Source: Oceanobacillus chungangensis | GTDB taxonomy: Bacteria > Bacillota > Bacilli > Bacillales > Amphibacillaceae | Direction of reading: 5' to 3' | Length of the DNA stretch: 64,000 nt | Assembly (NCBI RefSeq): GCF_003369565.1 | Contig: NZ_PIOD01000025.1 | Coordinates: 113,721-177,720, forward strand | Shown: one piece after another, positions 54,127-62,337 of the stretch | How positions within the stretch are numbered: the first letter of the stretch is position 1 | Layout of the letters: each line of letters starts with the position of its first letter | Translations under genes and position numbers: made by a program | Notes under the pieces: model-generated | Databases searched by the model: none | Told to the model about the DNA's origin: nothing | The model's input: only the letters and a program-made list of their open reading frames with translations

Positions 54127-55170
54127 ATGGTTAAATTGATTATCCGAAATTCCATTCTCTTTTTCCTGCTTTTCCTAGGAATCTTTATTGTAGGTACACA
54201 AGGGGATAAAGTTTATGCGATGATTGCAGACTTTTTAGAACAGGACAGTGGGGTATTGACGGTTGTTAGTGTTGATGTTCAACATGGCTATCCAATTAAA
54301 AATAGTAGATTTCAAATCATAGACGGAGAAACGAATGAAGTAATAGAGGAAATCGAAACATCTATTGATGGGGTCGCTACTACTGGTTTATTACCTTTGG
54401 GGCATAACTATTATGTGCAGCAAACAAATGTATTAAAGCCGTATCAATTGAATACCGAGCGACATGAGCTGATATTCAGCATCGAGAATAATAGAATTAC
54501 GATTGAAAATGATGTTCCAAGCTTTATCAAGGAATATAAACGAACAGCGGAAAAGGATATTGTGGTTACAGCGGTTAAACTCCCTGTAGAATCAATTCTA
54601 CAAACTCCGGAACTGCCAAATGGTTGTGAGGTAACTGCACTTGCGACGGTTCTCAACTATTATGGGTATAAAACAAATAAACTGGAATTAGCAGATAAAT
54701 ATATGCCTAAGGTTGCATTTACCCGGTCCAATAATAAACTCTTTGGTGCAGACCCATATCAGGCCTATGCAGGTAATCCAAGAAGTAAAGGGCAAGGATT
54801 TTTTACTTATGCACAACCAATCGTTAAGACAGCAGAGCGTTATTTCGCTGAGAGTGAGGGAAAACATTCGGCAAGAAATATTAGCGGAAGTTCAAAAAAA
54901 GATATTCATAATCTACTTTCTGAGGGTATTCCGGTTATTATTTGGACGACTGTTGACATGAAAGAGCCACGTGTTAATTATTCCTGGCATATTAGAGGGA
55001 CAAACGAAAAGATTAAAGTACCAACAAATTCGCATACCGTTGTGTTAACTGGATTTAATGATGATTCGGTGTTTGCGATGGACCCACTGAAAGGGCATGT
55101 CACATATCAAGCGGATCATTTGTTTGGTATTTATGAGCAGGCTGGTGGGCATGCGATGGTTGTGTATTAA
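54127..55170 (+). CDS. Exported C39-like cysteine peptidase
   Basis: A 347-residue protein with an N-terminal membrane segment (about 5-27). A small beta-sandwich resembling SpaA-type or prealbumin-like domains (about 40-130: VDVQHGYPIKNSRFQIIDG, TTGLLPLGHNYYVQQ) precedes a C39_2-type peptidase domain (about 155-347). Catalytic candidates are Cys in LPNGCEVTA, His in SHTVVLTGF and Asp in AMDPLKG. Such proteins act at the cell surface on unknown peptides. Start: ATG 6 bases after AAAGGAG. It converges with the DUF3006/MBL pair. Confidence 0.82.
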   Translation: MVKLIIRNSILFFLLFLGIFIVGTQGDKVYAMIADFLEQDSGVLTVVSVDVQHGYPIKNSRFQIIDGETNEVIEEIETSIDGVATTGLLPLGHNYYVQQTNVLKPYQLNTERHELIFSIENNRITIENDVPSFIKEYKRTAEKDIVVTAVKLPVESILQTPELPNGCEVTALATVLNYYGYKTNKLELADKYMPKVAFTRSNNKLFGADPYQAYAGNPRSKGQGFFTYAQPIVKTAERYFAESEGKHSARNISGSSKKDIHNLLSEGIPVIIWTTVDMKEPRVNYSWHIRGTNEKIKVPTNSHTVVLTGFNDDSVFAMDPLKGHVTYQADHLFGIYEQAGGHAMVVY

Positions 55171-55174
55171 GATT

Positions 55175-55249
55175 GAGCAATGTATTGAAGTGGATATGAG
55201 ACCGGCTAAAGATGCTTGAGCTGGAACGTTCATGTGCTGGTCGGAGCAC
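55175..55249 (+). repeat. Possible eroded GAGCG-type phased array
   Basis: GAGCA (55175), GAGAC (55198), GAGCT (55218) and GAGCA (55244) follow each other at 20-26 bp. Weak, but also in a convergent gap like the two clearer arrays. The rest of 55171-55383 shows nothing else. Confidence 0.25.
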
Positions 55250-55383
55250 AGGTATCACAGGTAGAATCGTTTATGTTACAGACCTGGAATGACCATGCAA
55301 AGCAAAGAGGTCAGACATAGTTAGAAGCTAGATAATAAATTCCAAAGCCACAACTAGCGAACGTGATCAACTTCATTCTAATT

Positions 55384-55423
55384 AAAATCGGTTATCCAAT
55401 TTGGATAGCCGATTTTATTTTTT
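55384..55423. terminator. Shared terminator between convergent genes
   Basis: Stem AAAATCGGTTATCC (55384-55397) / GGATAGCCGATTTT (55403-55416), then ATTTTTT on the + strand. The right arm overlaps the DUF3006 stop codon. Confidence 0.8.
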
Positions 55424-55681
55424 ATTTCTTATAAATTTACTCCCGCTGCTATTTGCTCTTAGTCTATCCATCAAATTAGCTGATTTTTCCGCAGCCGCGT
55501 TTGTTGTTGACGCGTCAATAGCTAATATTTTATAGCTGTCATTTGCTTTTTCCAAATCGAATATCGTCTGCTGCTCGCTTCCAGACGGTAATTCTGTTTT
55601 TTGAATAATGAATTCCTCATTTATTTCTTCAATTAATATGACAGCTTTATCACCCTCAAAGCGATCTAGAATACCTTTCAT
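55415..55681 (-). CDS. DUF3006 protein
   Basis: An 88-residue cytoplasmic protein with the DUF3006 pattern LDRFEGDKAVILIEEINEEF near the N-terminus and a polar helical tail. It lies 3 bp after the MBL-HhH lipoprotein gene, on the same strand; DUF3006 genes commonly accompany ComEC-like MBL proteins. No enzymatic role is known to me. A paralogue with an added membrane segment is encoded at 57440. Start: ATG; the upstream TAAAGGATG provides a binding site that overlaps the end of the MBL gene. Confidence 0.8.
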   Translation of the reverse strand: MKGILDRFEGDKAVILIEEINEEFIIQKTELPSGSEQQTIFDLEKANDSYKILAIDASTTNAAAEKSANLMDRLRANSSGSKFIRNKK

Positions 55682-55684
55682 CCT

Positions 55685-56974
55685 TTACCCTCCTACACAA
55701 GCTATTCCTTCATTTTTAATATCAGTAATTCTTGCAGGACCAATTCCTTTAATACGGGAGAGTCCGTCCACAGAATCATACGGTCTCATATCGAATAAAT
55801 CCTGTGCTCTTTCGGGTCCAATATGAATGATTGCTTGTACTTCGTCAATTGATGCTCGATTAATATTGATACATGAAGCTACACCTGTCGTAGTTTCTTC
55901 ATTTTCTTCGTTCAGATTATTATCTTCATTAAAAGTATTTGCTGAACCAGTACTTGAAGGGCTGATAGTACCGTCCTTGTTAGTTGCAATACTATAATCT
56001 TCCCCATCGGTAGTAACAATAATCGTGCCATTTACATCTGTACCGTAAAGTTCAATTCCTTCATTTAGAACCGTGGAGACAACTTCTTGACTTGGATGAC
56101 CATAGCTATTGTCTAAGCCAGCACTATAAATAGCGATAGAAGGACTGACAGCTTGAAGAAATGCCTTGTCAGTTGACGTGTTCGAACCGTGATGACCAAG
56201 CTGTAAAATATCTGCCTCGATATCAATACGAGTACCAATCATTTCTAATTCTTCACTTTTACCAGCATCGCCAGTAAAGAGAAATTTCGTATTTCCATAT
56301 GTAAAGAGAATGGAAATCGATTCTTCGTTCGTTTTGCCAGAAATCGATGTTGGATAAAGAACGTCTAGTTTAAGTGGTCCAATATCAAATGATTCTCCAG
56401 TTCTAGGTTCATGATAGTCTGCATCACTTGCAATAACTGCTTCAATTGCATTTTGAAAAGTTTCCGATGAACTTTCATTTCCTGAAAGCCATACTTCACC
56501 GGTATCATATGTTCTTACAATCTCTGCTAATTGCCCGATGTGATCAGCATCTGGATGACTAACGATAATTAAGTCGATAGTTGAGATATTCTGGTTTGCT
56601 AAATAGTTCACAACTTCATTTCGATTCCAATCACCAGTGTCATAAAGAATCGTGTAGGAATCTTGTTGATCTGAATACTGAAATAATGTGGCATTTGCCT
56701 GGCCAGCATCGATGTAATGGACCTTTAGCTCGTTTAGATTTGCATTACTACTCGTTTCTTCACTTGTTTGTGAGGCTGCTGGGATTTCTGCAGTAGCTGA
56801 AGTAGCCTCCGTGTTAGATGCTTCCTCTGCAGTCTCTTTTTCCTCACTATTTTCAGTTTCTTCTGACTGCGGCTTCGCTTCGTCGAGAGGATTTTCAGAC
56901 ACAGCCTCCTGTTCAACCCCTTGGCCACAAGCAACTAATAGAACAGAGAGAATGATAGAGAAAATTAATTTCAA
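55685..56974 (-). CDS. MBL-fold lipoprotein with C-terminal HhH (ComEC/ComEA-like)
   Basis: A 429-residue lipoprotein: lipobox LVAC (Cys16), then an acidic Glu/Ser/Thr-rich tether up to about residue 75. The metallo-beta-lactamase domain (about 80-330) has HPDADHIG, the metal ligand motif, GDAGKSEE and LGHHGSNTS, as in ComEC/Rec2 C-terminal domains. The last 65 residues are ComEA-like helix-hairpin-helix repeats (CININRASIDEVQAI, LSRIKGIGPARITDI), which bind DNA. It may be an extracellular nuclease. Start TTG 56974 with AGGAGG 10 bases upstream. A REP copy lies next to this binding site. Confidence 0.85.
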   Translation of the reverse strand: MKLIFSIILSVLLVACGQGVEQEAVSENPLDEAKPQSEETENSEEKETAEEASNTEATSATAEIPAASQTSEETSSNANLNELKVHYIDAGQANATLFQYSDQQDSYTILYDTGDWNRNEVVNYLANQNISTIDLIIVSHPDADHIGQLAEIVRTYDTGEVWLSGNESSSETFQNAIEAVIASDADYHEPRTGESFDIGPLKLDVLYPTSISGKTNEESISILFTYGNTKFLFTGDAGKSEELEMIGTRIDIEADILQLGHHGSNTSTDKAFLQAVSPSIAIYSAGLDNSYGHPSQEVVSTVLNEGIELYGTDVNGTIIVTTDGEDYSIATNKDGTISPSSTGSANTFNEDNNLNEENEETTTGVASCININRASIDEVQAIIHIGPERAQDLFDMRPYDSVDGLSRIKGIGPARITDIKNEGIACVGG

Positions 56975-56991
56975 TAGTTGTGTACCTCCTT

Positions 56992-57026
56992 AGGTGCCTG
57001 TCACTTCCTGAACTTCGTCAATTCTT
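56992..57026 (+). repeat. REP-like element copy d
   Basis: AGGTGCCTGTCACTTCCTGA followed by ACTTCGTCAATTC. Located between the MBL gene and the transposase remnant. With copy e (58142-58173, opposite orientation) it brackets the remnant and the second DUF3006 gene. The stretch 57027-57220 shows no gene. Confidence 0.75.
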
Positions 57027-57220
57027 CTTGTCGATAATATCTATGAATTTAATTTTCTAGGCTCGTGGTCTATTAATAATTAATTTTTGCCATAGTACAA
57101 AATCGAATTATTACAGCTAAAAGGGCACAGTTAATTAAGTTTTCCACTTTTGCATTTTCGAGTTGAATATTTTATCTTAGAAACAAATAATTAATAGATT
57201 AAAACTAAAGGTGAGTTGAT

Positions 57221-57367
57221 ATGGCTAGGAAGAGACGTATATTGTTACCTTATTCATTTTACCATATCATTTCCCGCGGAAATAGACAGGGTGCGCTTTT
57301 TCATGAGGAGATTGATTATAAAATATCCCTTCATTTGTTTCATCAAGTGAAACAAATAATACCATAA
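57221..57367 (+). pseudogene. Truncated RAYT-type (Y1) transposase
   Basis: Starts MARKRRILLPYSFYHIISRG and continues NRQGALFHEEIDYKISLHLF, the N-terminus of REP-associated tyrosine transposases (IS200-like Y1 fold), then stops at a TAA after 48 codons. The catalytic HUH and Tyr parts are missing; the full family length is about 150-260 residues. AAAGGTGAG precedes the ATG. The same frame, after the stop, leads directly into the DUF3006 gene at 57440, so the element was probably truncated by fusion or deletion. Confidence 0.8.
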
Positions 57368-57439
57368 GAGATTGCTTCTTGTATTTGGAAGATAGATGTT
57401 GAAGCTGAGGAATTTACGATAAAACAAAGGAAAAAACAG

Positions 57440-57829
57440 ATGAAGCATAAATTAAAAGAAAGCAAATTAGCAAATTTTTTACAGGTTCTATTTTTATTTG
57501 GTGCACTATTATTGATATTAATAATAGTAGAGTACGGGATGTTCGGAACAATTTTAGGGACGAGGGACGAAACTGAAGTTATCACTTTTGGATTTCTCGA
57601 TCGCTGGAAAAGCGATGAGAGAGCAGTTATTCTTATTGAAGAATTAGATATGGAAATAGTTGTACCTGAACATAATCTTCCAGGAGGCAGCCGAGTTCAT
57701 TCGTGGTTTCAAATTACGTTGAAAGAAGATGGGATAAAACATATTTTGATAGATTATGAGAAAACAAAGCTAGAGAATAAGAAAGCATTGCAGTTAAAAC
57801 AACGGTTGAATCGTCTTAAGGGAGAATAG
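57440..57829 (+). CDS. Membrane-anchored DUF3006-like protein
   Basis: A 129-residue protein with a basic N-terminus, one membrane segment (about 13-35) and a C-terminal DUF3006-like domain (FLDRWKSDERAVILIEELDM, LPGGSRVHSWFQI). The C-terminal part is clearly related to the 88-residue protein at 55415 (LDRFEGDKAVILIEEINEEF). Start: ATG after AAAGGAAAAAACAG. It lies on the opposite strand from the MBL gene, behind a transposase remnant, suggesting duplication or local rearrangement. Whether it is expressed is unclear. Confidence 0.65.
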   Translation: MKHKLKESKLANFLQVLFLFGALLLILIIVEYGMFGTILGTRDETEVITFGFLDRWKSDERAVILIEELDMEIVVPEHNLPGGSRVHSWFQITLKEDGIKHILIDYEKTKLENKKALQLKQRLNRLKGE

Positions 57830-58141
57830 TTTGAAGATTGTATGGATGGTCATATGGATATTAATCGAGTGCGAGAAGGCGCTGTACTTACTTTCCTGTA
57901 AAAATTCCTGCAGTGGACTGAGTTTGTTTTAAATTACATACTAACACAAGGAAATGGGAAAAATGAGTCAGATTGGCAGGAATCCTTAGTTGTTTGCTGT
58001 CCGCACATTATTTGGTAGAGAAGGTACTGTTGGATTTGGTGATACGGTATATTAAAGGGTTAGCTAACTGTAAATTAAATTAAAGACGTAAGCTCGGATG
58101 AATCCCCAATCATCCGATTCTGCATCTTTTCTATCGACATT

Positions 58142-58173
58142 TAACGACAGAACTCGGGGAGTGACAGGCACCC
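58142..58173 (-). repeat. REP-like element copy e
   Basis: On the minus strand GGGTGCCTGTCACTCCCCGA followed by GTTCTGTCGTTA. The preceding stretch (57830-58141) has a CGGATGA / TCATCCG hairpin (58095-58116), perhaps a terminator for the DUF3006-like gene, and no further gene. Confidence 0.75.
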
Positions 58174-58224
58174 CCTTTTAATGTAGAATTATTTTGGTGA
58201 ATTTATTTAAAGGAGTAATTAAAG

Positions 58225-58659
58225 ATGGATGCGAAAAATGATGTTAATAAAAATCAGTCAAGAACGTATGTGGAAGTTATTGGCGATACGGTTTATGATA
58301 AACATTTGATAGCGACTATTTGTATTAGTTTGATTTTTAGTTTAGGGGCATTTTTAATCGGAAAAAACATTTTCCCTCGTTTTGCTCCGGAAACAATGGT
58401 ACAGTCTTATTCCTTATTGCTTGGGATTGCAGGTAGCTTAGTGGGACTTGTTGTAAATGCGCTTTTGTTCAAACCAAAGCGTACGCTAAGTGAATCGGCG
58501 AATACAAGTGAGGAATTAAAAGAGGTATATGATGAATTACAGTTTGATTTAGCTGAAGAACGAATTGCAATTTTGAATGATCCGGTATTACATAAGGAAA
58601 TGAAAGAACTCGGAATTGCGGAGATGTATCTTGCAGAAAAGGAGGATCCTAAAAATTGA
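58225..58659 (+). CDS. Small TctB-like partner of TctA transporter
   Basis: A 144-residue protein with two membrane segments (about 28-48 and 62-82) and long polar ends. It lies directly upstream of a TctA-like permease and overlaps it by 4 bp, where a TctB subunit would be expected; the sequence is too short and divergent for a firm TctB call (TctB usually has four segments). Start: ATG after AAAGGAGTAATTAAAG. Together they probably form a two-membrane-protein carrier. Confidence 0.6.
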   Translation: MDAKNDVNKNQSRTYVEVIGDTVYDKHLIATICISLIFSLGAFLIGKNIFPRFAPETMVQSYSLLLGIAGSLVGLVVNALLFKPKRTLSESANTSEELKEVYDELQFDLAEERIAILNDPVLHKEMKELGIAEMYLAEKEDPKN

Positions 58660-60008
58660 GTACGTTAATGATTGCGATTATCTTCGCTATTATAGGGGGC
58701 GTGCTGTTTACACTGATTGGTATCGTATCAGGATCAGATGAAACAGCCGTTTTAGTGCCCTTCACACTAATTGTCGTATTATTAGGCGCACCGCCAGAGG
58801 CCGTGTTTGCTTTCTTTATGTCGGCAATCTTAGCTAAGCACTTAACCCATGCAATTCCCACTGCACTAATGGGGGTTCCGGGTGATACATTAGCAGCGCC
58901 CATGCTAGAGCATGCTAATTTTTTAAGAAGAATTGGACTTCCGCACATTGCACTAAGAAAAATGATTTCTGGTGGTGTAATTGGTGCATTTATTGCCCTG
59001 CCAATATCTTTATTATTTGCGATGTTCCTTAGTCAATTTGGGGAATTCTTCCAGGAGAACTCAGGGATTATCTTTACTGCAGCGGCAGTTCTGATTGGCT
59101 ACTTTTCAAAAGGTCGTTGGGTAAGTGTTTTACTTATACTCCCAGTTGCGCTTATTTTCCAAGGGTTAGGATTAATTAGTTCAACTATTCTGGATAAATC
59201 ACTCTCAATTAGTTTCTTTTTAGGAATAGCGATCGGACCGATGTTAATTGACTTATTACTAGCAACATCGAGAAGTGCTCGGCCAATGGTAGAAAAGAAG
59301 GAAATGAATGAGTACAAGCTTGCTCCAGAGAAAAAGGCATGGTCGGGTTATTTTCCAAACCCATTTAAAGTATTAACGAGAAAGCAAGCAGGACAAGTTG
59401 CTGGCACTTCCTTCCTGTCCTCTTTCACTTTTGCTTTAAGCCCAGTTGGAATGACGTCACTAATGGGTGAATTAATTGGCTCGAGGATAAAAGGTCAATA
59501 CAAAAAGGCAACTAGCAGCCTAGCAACGATGAACGGTGTAACGGAATCAACGTATGTTGCGGAAACAATCATTCCATTAGTTGCATTTGGGATTCCGCTC
59601 AGTCCAGTTACACTAGGACCTGCTTCCGCACTATTTAATGCTCCACCAGTGTATTCGACGGAGCCGATTAATAATTTACATACGATGCTTGAACCGATTG
59701 ATTTCCTTGTCTACGGATTAATTGGGCTCATAATCGCAACGTTAATTGCCTATCCATTTTCCATGAATTATGCAAGAAAGGCAACAGTGTTTATAATGAA
59801 GAAAGTGAACCAAGAAGCAATTATCGGCATGTTTATTGGTATTGTATGTTTACTGGCGTTTTATGAAGGGGAACTGACCGGAGTACTTGTCACTTTCGCA
59901 GTAGCAGTAGTCGGTGGTATGCTGAATCGCTTCCTCGGACTAGGAGTTGGGGTACAGTTTATGATTTACTACGGCTCAAGCTGGATGATCACGACATTAC
60001 TCGGATGA
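58656..60008 (+). CDS. TctA-family tricarboxylate-type permease
   Basis: A 450-residue polytopic protein of the tripartite tricarboxylate transporter large-subunit family. Signatures: GIVSGSDETAVLVPFTLI, AIPTALMGVPGDTLAAPMLEH and ESTYVAETIIPLVAFGIPLSPVTLGPASALFNAPP, related to the two conserved TctA motifs. Start TTG 58656 (TTGA) overlaps the upstream stop and has AAAGGAGG 9-10 bases before. No binding protein (TctC) is present, so uptake may work without one or with a distant one. Substrate unknown. Followed by a REP copy and a terminator. Confidence 0.82.
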   Translation: MSTLMIAIIFAIIGGVLFTLIGIVSGSDETAVLVPFTLIVVLLGAPPEAVFAFFMSAILAKHLTHAIPTALMGVPGDTLAAPMLEHANFLRRIGLPHIALRKMISGGVIGAFIALPISLLFAMFLSQFGEFFQENSGIIFTAAAVLIGYFSKGRWVSVLLILPVALIFQGLGLISSTILDKSLSISFFLGIAIGPMLIDLLLATSRSARPMVEKKEMNEYKLAPEKKAWSGYFPNPFKVLTRKQAGQVAGTSFLSSFTFALSPVGMTSLMGELIGSRIKGQYKKATSSLATMNGVTESTYVAETIIPLVAFGIPLSPVTLGPASALFNAPPVYSTEPINNLHTMLEPIDFLVYGLIGLIIATLIAYPFSMNYARKATVFIMKKVNQEAIIGMFIGIVCLLAFYEGELTGVLVTFAVAVVGGMLNRFLGLGVGVQFMIYYGSSWMITTLLG

Positions 60009-60010
60009 TT

Positions 60011-60047
60011 AAAGGTATTTACTGACACTTCCCGAGTTTTGTCGAAT
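60011..60047 (+). repeat. REP-like element copy f
   Basis: AAAGGTATTTACTGACACTT then CCCGAGTTTTGTCGAAT; starts 3 bp after the TctA stop. With copy g it frames the terminator at 60063. Confidence 0.7.
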
Positions 60048-60062
60048 GAATAGAATTAATCT

Positions 60063-60096
60063 GCCTTGGTATTTAAAAAATACCAAGGCTTTTTTA
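60063..60096 (+). terminator. Terminator of TctA operon
   Basis: Stem GCCTTGGTATTT / AAATACCAAGGC with a 3-base loop and a T6 run. Confidence 0.93.
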
Positions 60097-60140
60097 CTTT
60101 CTGATCTTATGAGTTCTAATCAGTCTAGGAACGCAGTTTA

Positions 60141-60180
60141 TTCGACTGTTTTCTACATATTTCGGGAAGTGACAGGCACT
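60141..60180 (-). repeat. REP-like element copy g
   Basis: On the minus strand AGTGCCTGTCACTTCCCGAA, then a diverged tail ending CAGTCGAA. Inverted relative to copy f. Confidence 0.7.
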
Positions 60181-60284
60181 CAGATATTTCTTTGATTTAA
60201 TGCATACTAGCTAGTATAATAAATGTAGGAATCGTTATTGAGATAATATTTAGAAAATAATAATTTTAGTATGGGGGTTATGTG

Positions 60285-62015
60285 TTGAGCTGGCAAACGA
60301 ACTACGAGAAATGGAAACAATTTGAGGACCTGGATGTAGAATTGAAGGATCAACTTGAGAAATTAAAGAATGATTCTAAGCAATTGGAAGAAAGTTTTTA
60401 TAAGACGCTTGAATTTGGCACAGGTGGAATCCGTGGAGAGATTGGCCCAGGTACAAACCGAATGAATATTTATTCTATCCGTAAGGCAACTGAAGGGCTT
60501 GCCAGGTACATCGAAGCACATGGTGAGGAAGCGAAGAATCGTGGAGTAGCGATTGCATATGATTCACGCTTTAAATCACCTGAATTTGCAATGGAAGCGG
60601 CAAAAACACTTGGTAAACACGGAATACATACATATGTTTTTGAATCACTACGTTCCACGCCAGAACTTTCTTTTGCAGTAAGATATTTACATGCGTATAG
60701 TGGAATTGTTATTACAGCGAGTCATAACCCGCCAGAATATAATGGATACAAGGTTTATGGTGAGGATGGAGCTCAGGTTTCTCTAGCCGTAGCAGAAGAA
60801 ATTATTGAAAAAGTGAATGAAGTAGAAAATGAATTAGAAGTTGAAGTTGGTGGCGAGGAAGAGTTAAAAGCTGCTGGAATCCTGAATATTATCGGGGAAA
60901 CCGTTGACAATGCTTACTTAAAACAATTGCAAACGATAAATGTTAATCCAGATGTAATCAAACAGGTTGCAGATGATTTTAAAATTGTCTATACGCCTTT
61001 ACATGGCACCGGAAATATCCCTGTAAGAAAAGGATTGAAGGCACTCGGATTTAAACATGTACAAGTTGTTGACGAGCAGGAGCTGCCAGACTCGAGCTTC
61101 CCAACTGTAACATCACCTAACCCGGAAGAGCACGCAGCATTTGAAATTGCTATTCAATATGGTGAGAAACTTGATGCAGATATGCTGCTTGGGACAGACC
61201 CGGATACAGACAGAGTAGGCGCAGCTGTCCGTAATAGTGAAGGGGAATATGAAGTGTTGACTGGAAATCAAGTCGGCGCATTACTTCTACATTATTTGAT
61301 TACAGAAAAGCAGAAGCAAGGAACGCTTGCAGATAATGCCGTTGTATTAAAAACAATTGTAACGTCTGAACTAGGTCGTGACATTGCAACTGCAAATAGA
61401 TTAGAGACGATTGATACATTGACAGGATTTAAGTTTATCGGTGAAAAAATAAAAGAATACGAAGCATCCGGAGAACATCGCTTTTTATTCGGCTATGAAG
61501 AAAGCTACGGTTATTTAATCGGTGATTTCGTCCGTGATAAAGATGCAGTTCAAGCATGTATGCTCCTTGCTGAAGTTGGTGCCTATTATAAATCGAAAAA
61601 CATGACTTTATACGAGGGACTTCTAGCAGTTTTCGAGCAATACGGCTACTATAAAGAAGGCTTACAATCACTGACATTAAAAGGGAAAGATGGAATTGAA
61701 AAAATTAATACGATTTTAATGGCATTCCGTAATAACCCACCACAAGAGATTGCAGGAAAACAAGTTTCTGTAATCGAAGACTATCAAACAAGTAAACGTA
61801 TTTTAGTAGGGGATAATGTAGAAGAAGAAATCCTCCTGCCAAAATCAAATGTATTAAAATATCAATTATCTGATGGGTCATGGTTCTGCCTTCGTCCATC
61901 TGGAACTGAACCGAAAATTAAATTCTATTTCGGTGTAAAAGGTGAAACCTTAGAGGCAAGCAACAATAAACTAGCAGAATTGAAAGACGCAGTTATGGAA
62001 AAAGTAAGCAAGTAG
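60285..62015 (+). CDS. pgcA: Phosphoglucomutase/phosphosugar mutase PgcA
   Basis: A 576-residue alpha-D-phosphohexomutase, close to B. subtilis PgcA from memory. The phosphoserine loop is [17 protein letters not shown], the metal loop is [10 protein letters not shown], the sugar loop is [19 protein letters not shown], and the phosphate loop is [15 protein letters not shown]. It interconverts glucose 1- and 6-phosphate for glycolipid anchor and wall polymer precursors. Start TTG 60285 is 7 bases after GGGGG; a GTG directly before it is less well spaced. Monocistronic; its TAG stop is immediately followed by a REP copy and then a terminator. Confidence 0.92.
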   Translation: MSWQTNYEKWKQFEDLDVELKDQLEKLKNDSKQLEESFYKTLEFGTGGIRGEIGPGTNRMNIYSIRKATEGLARYIEAHGEEAKNRGVAIAYDSRFKSPEFAMEAAKTLGKHGIHTYVFESLRSTPELSFAVRYLHAYSGIVITASHNPPEYNGYKVYGEDGAQVSLAVAEEIIEKVNEVENELEVEVGGEEELKAAGILNIIGETVDNAYLKQLQTINVNPDVIKQVADDFKIVYTPLHGTGNIPVRKGLKALGFKHVQVVDEQELPDSSFPTVTSPNPEEHAAFEIAIQYGEKLDADMLLGTDPDTDRVGAAVRNSEGEYEVLTGNQVGALLLHYLITEKQKQGTLADNAVVLKTIVTSELGRDIATANRLETIDTLTGFKFIGEKIKEYEASGEHRFLFGYEESYGYLIGDFVRDKDAVQACMLLAEVGAYYKSKNMTLYEGLLAVFEQYGYYKEGLQSLTLKGKDGIEKINTILMAFRNNPPQEIAGKQVSVIEDYQTSKRILVGDNVEEEILLPKSNVLKYQLSDGSWFCLRPSGTEPKIKFYFGVKGETLEASNNKLAELKDAVMEKVSK

Positions 62016-62047
62016 AGGTGCCTGTCACTTCTCGAATTTTATCGAAT
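62016..62047 (+). repeat. REP-like element copy h
   Basis: AGGTGCCTGTCACTTCTCGA then ATTTTATCGAAT, starting with the first base after the pgcA TAG stop. Confidence 0.8.
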
Positions 62048-62049
62048 CA

Positions 62050-62086
62050 AAAATGGTTAGCGATGGCATATCGCTAACCATTTTTT
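62050..62086 (+). terminator. Terminator of pgcA
   Basis: Perfect 15-bp stem AAAATGGTTAGCGAT / ATCGCTAACCATTTT and further T residues. Confidence 0.95.
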
Positions 62087-62115
62087 AATGAGACTATCAT
62101 TTATTGAAGGGCAAG

Positions 62116-62324
62116 TGCTTTGTGCTTGGAGTGGGTTCTATTGATGGATATGCGCTAAGCTTTGGTCGTTAAAGTGCTCTATTTAATAGTAAGAGTGCTC
62201 TATCTTAATCGTTAACGCTCTACTTCCATGGGTAAGGACTCAAACTGGTCATTGCTCGCTCCAACAGCAAGCATGAGATCTTGAATTCACCCCTTAATCG
62301 CTCCACCCAGAGTGTATCGCCCTC
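62116..62324 (-). repeat. Second 20-22 bp-phased GAGCG array
   Basis: On the minus strand, GAG-type motif starts (+ coordinates of the G) lie at 62324 (GAGGG), 62303 (GAGCG), 62282 (degenerate), 62261 (GAGCG), 62241 (GAGTC), 62220 (GAGCG), 62200 (GAGCA), 62179 (GAGCA) and 62157 (TAGCG), so spacing is 20, 21 or 22 bp throughout. Between the pgcA terminator and the convergent coaW gene; it corresponds to the array at 1789-1979. Confidence 0.75.
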
Positions 62325-62337
62325 CATCCCCCTAACA

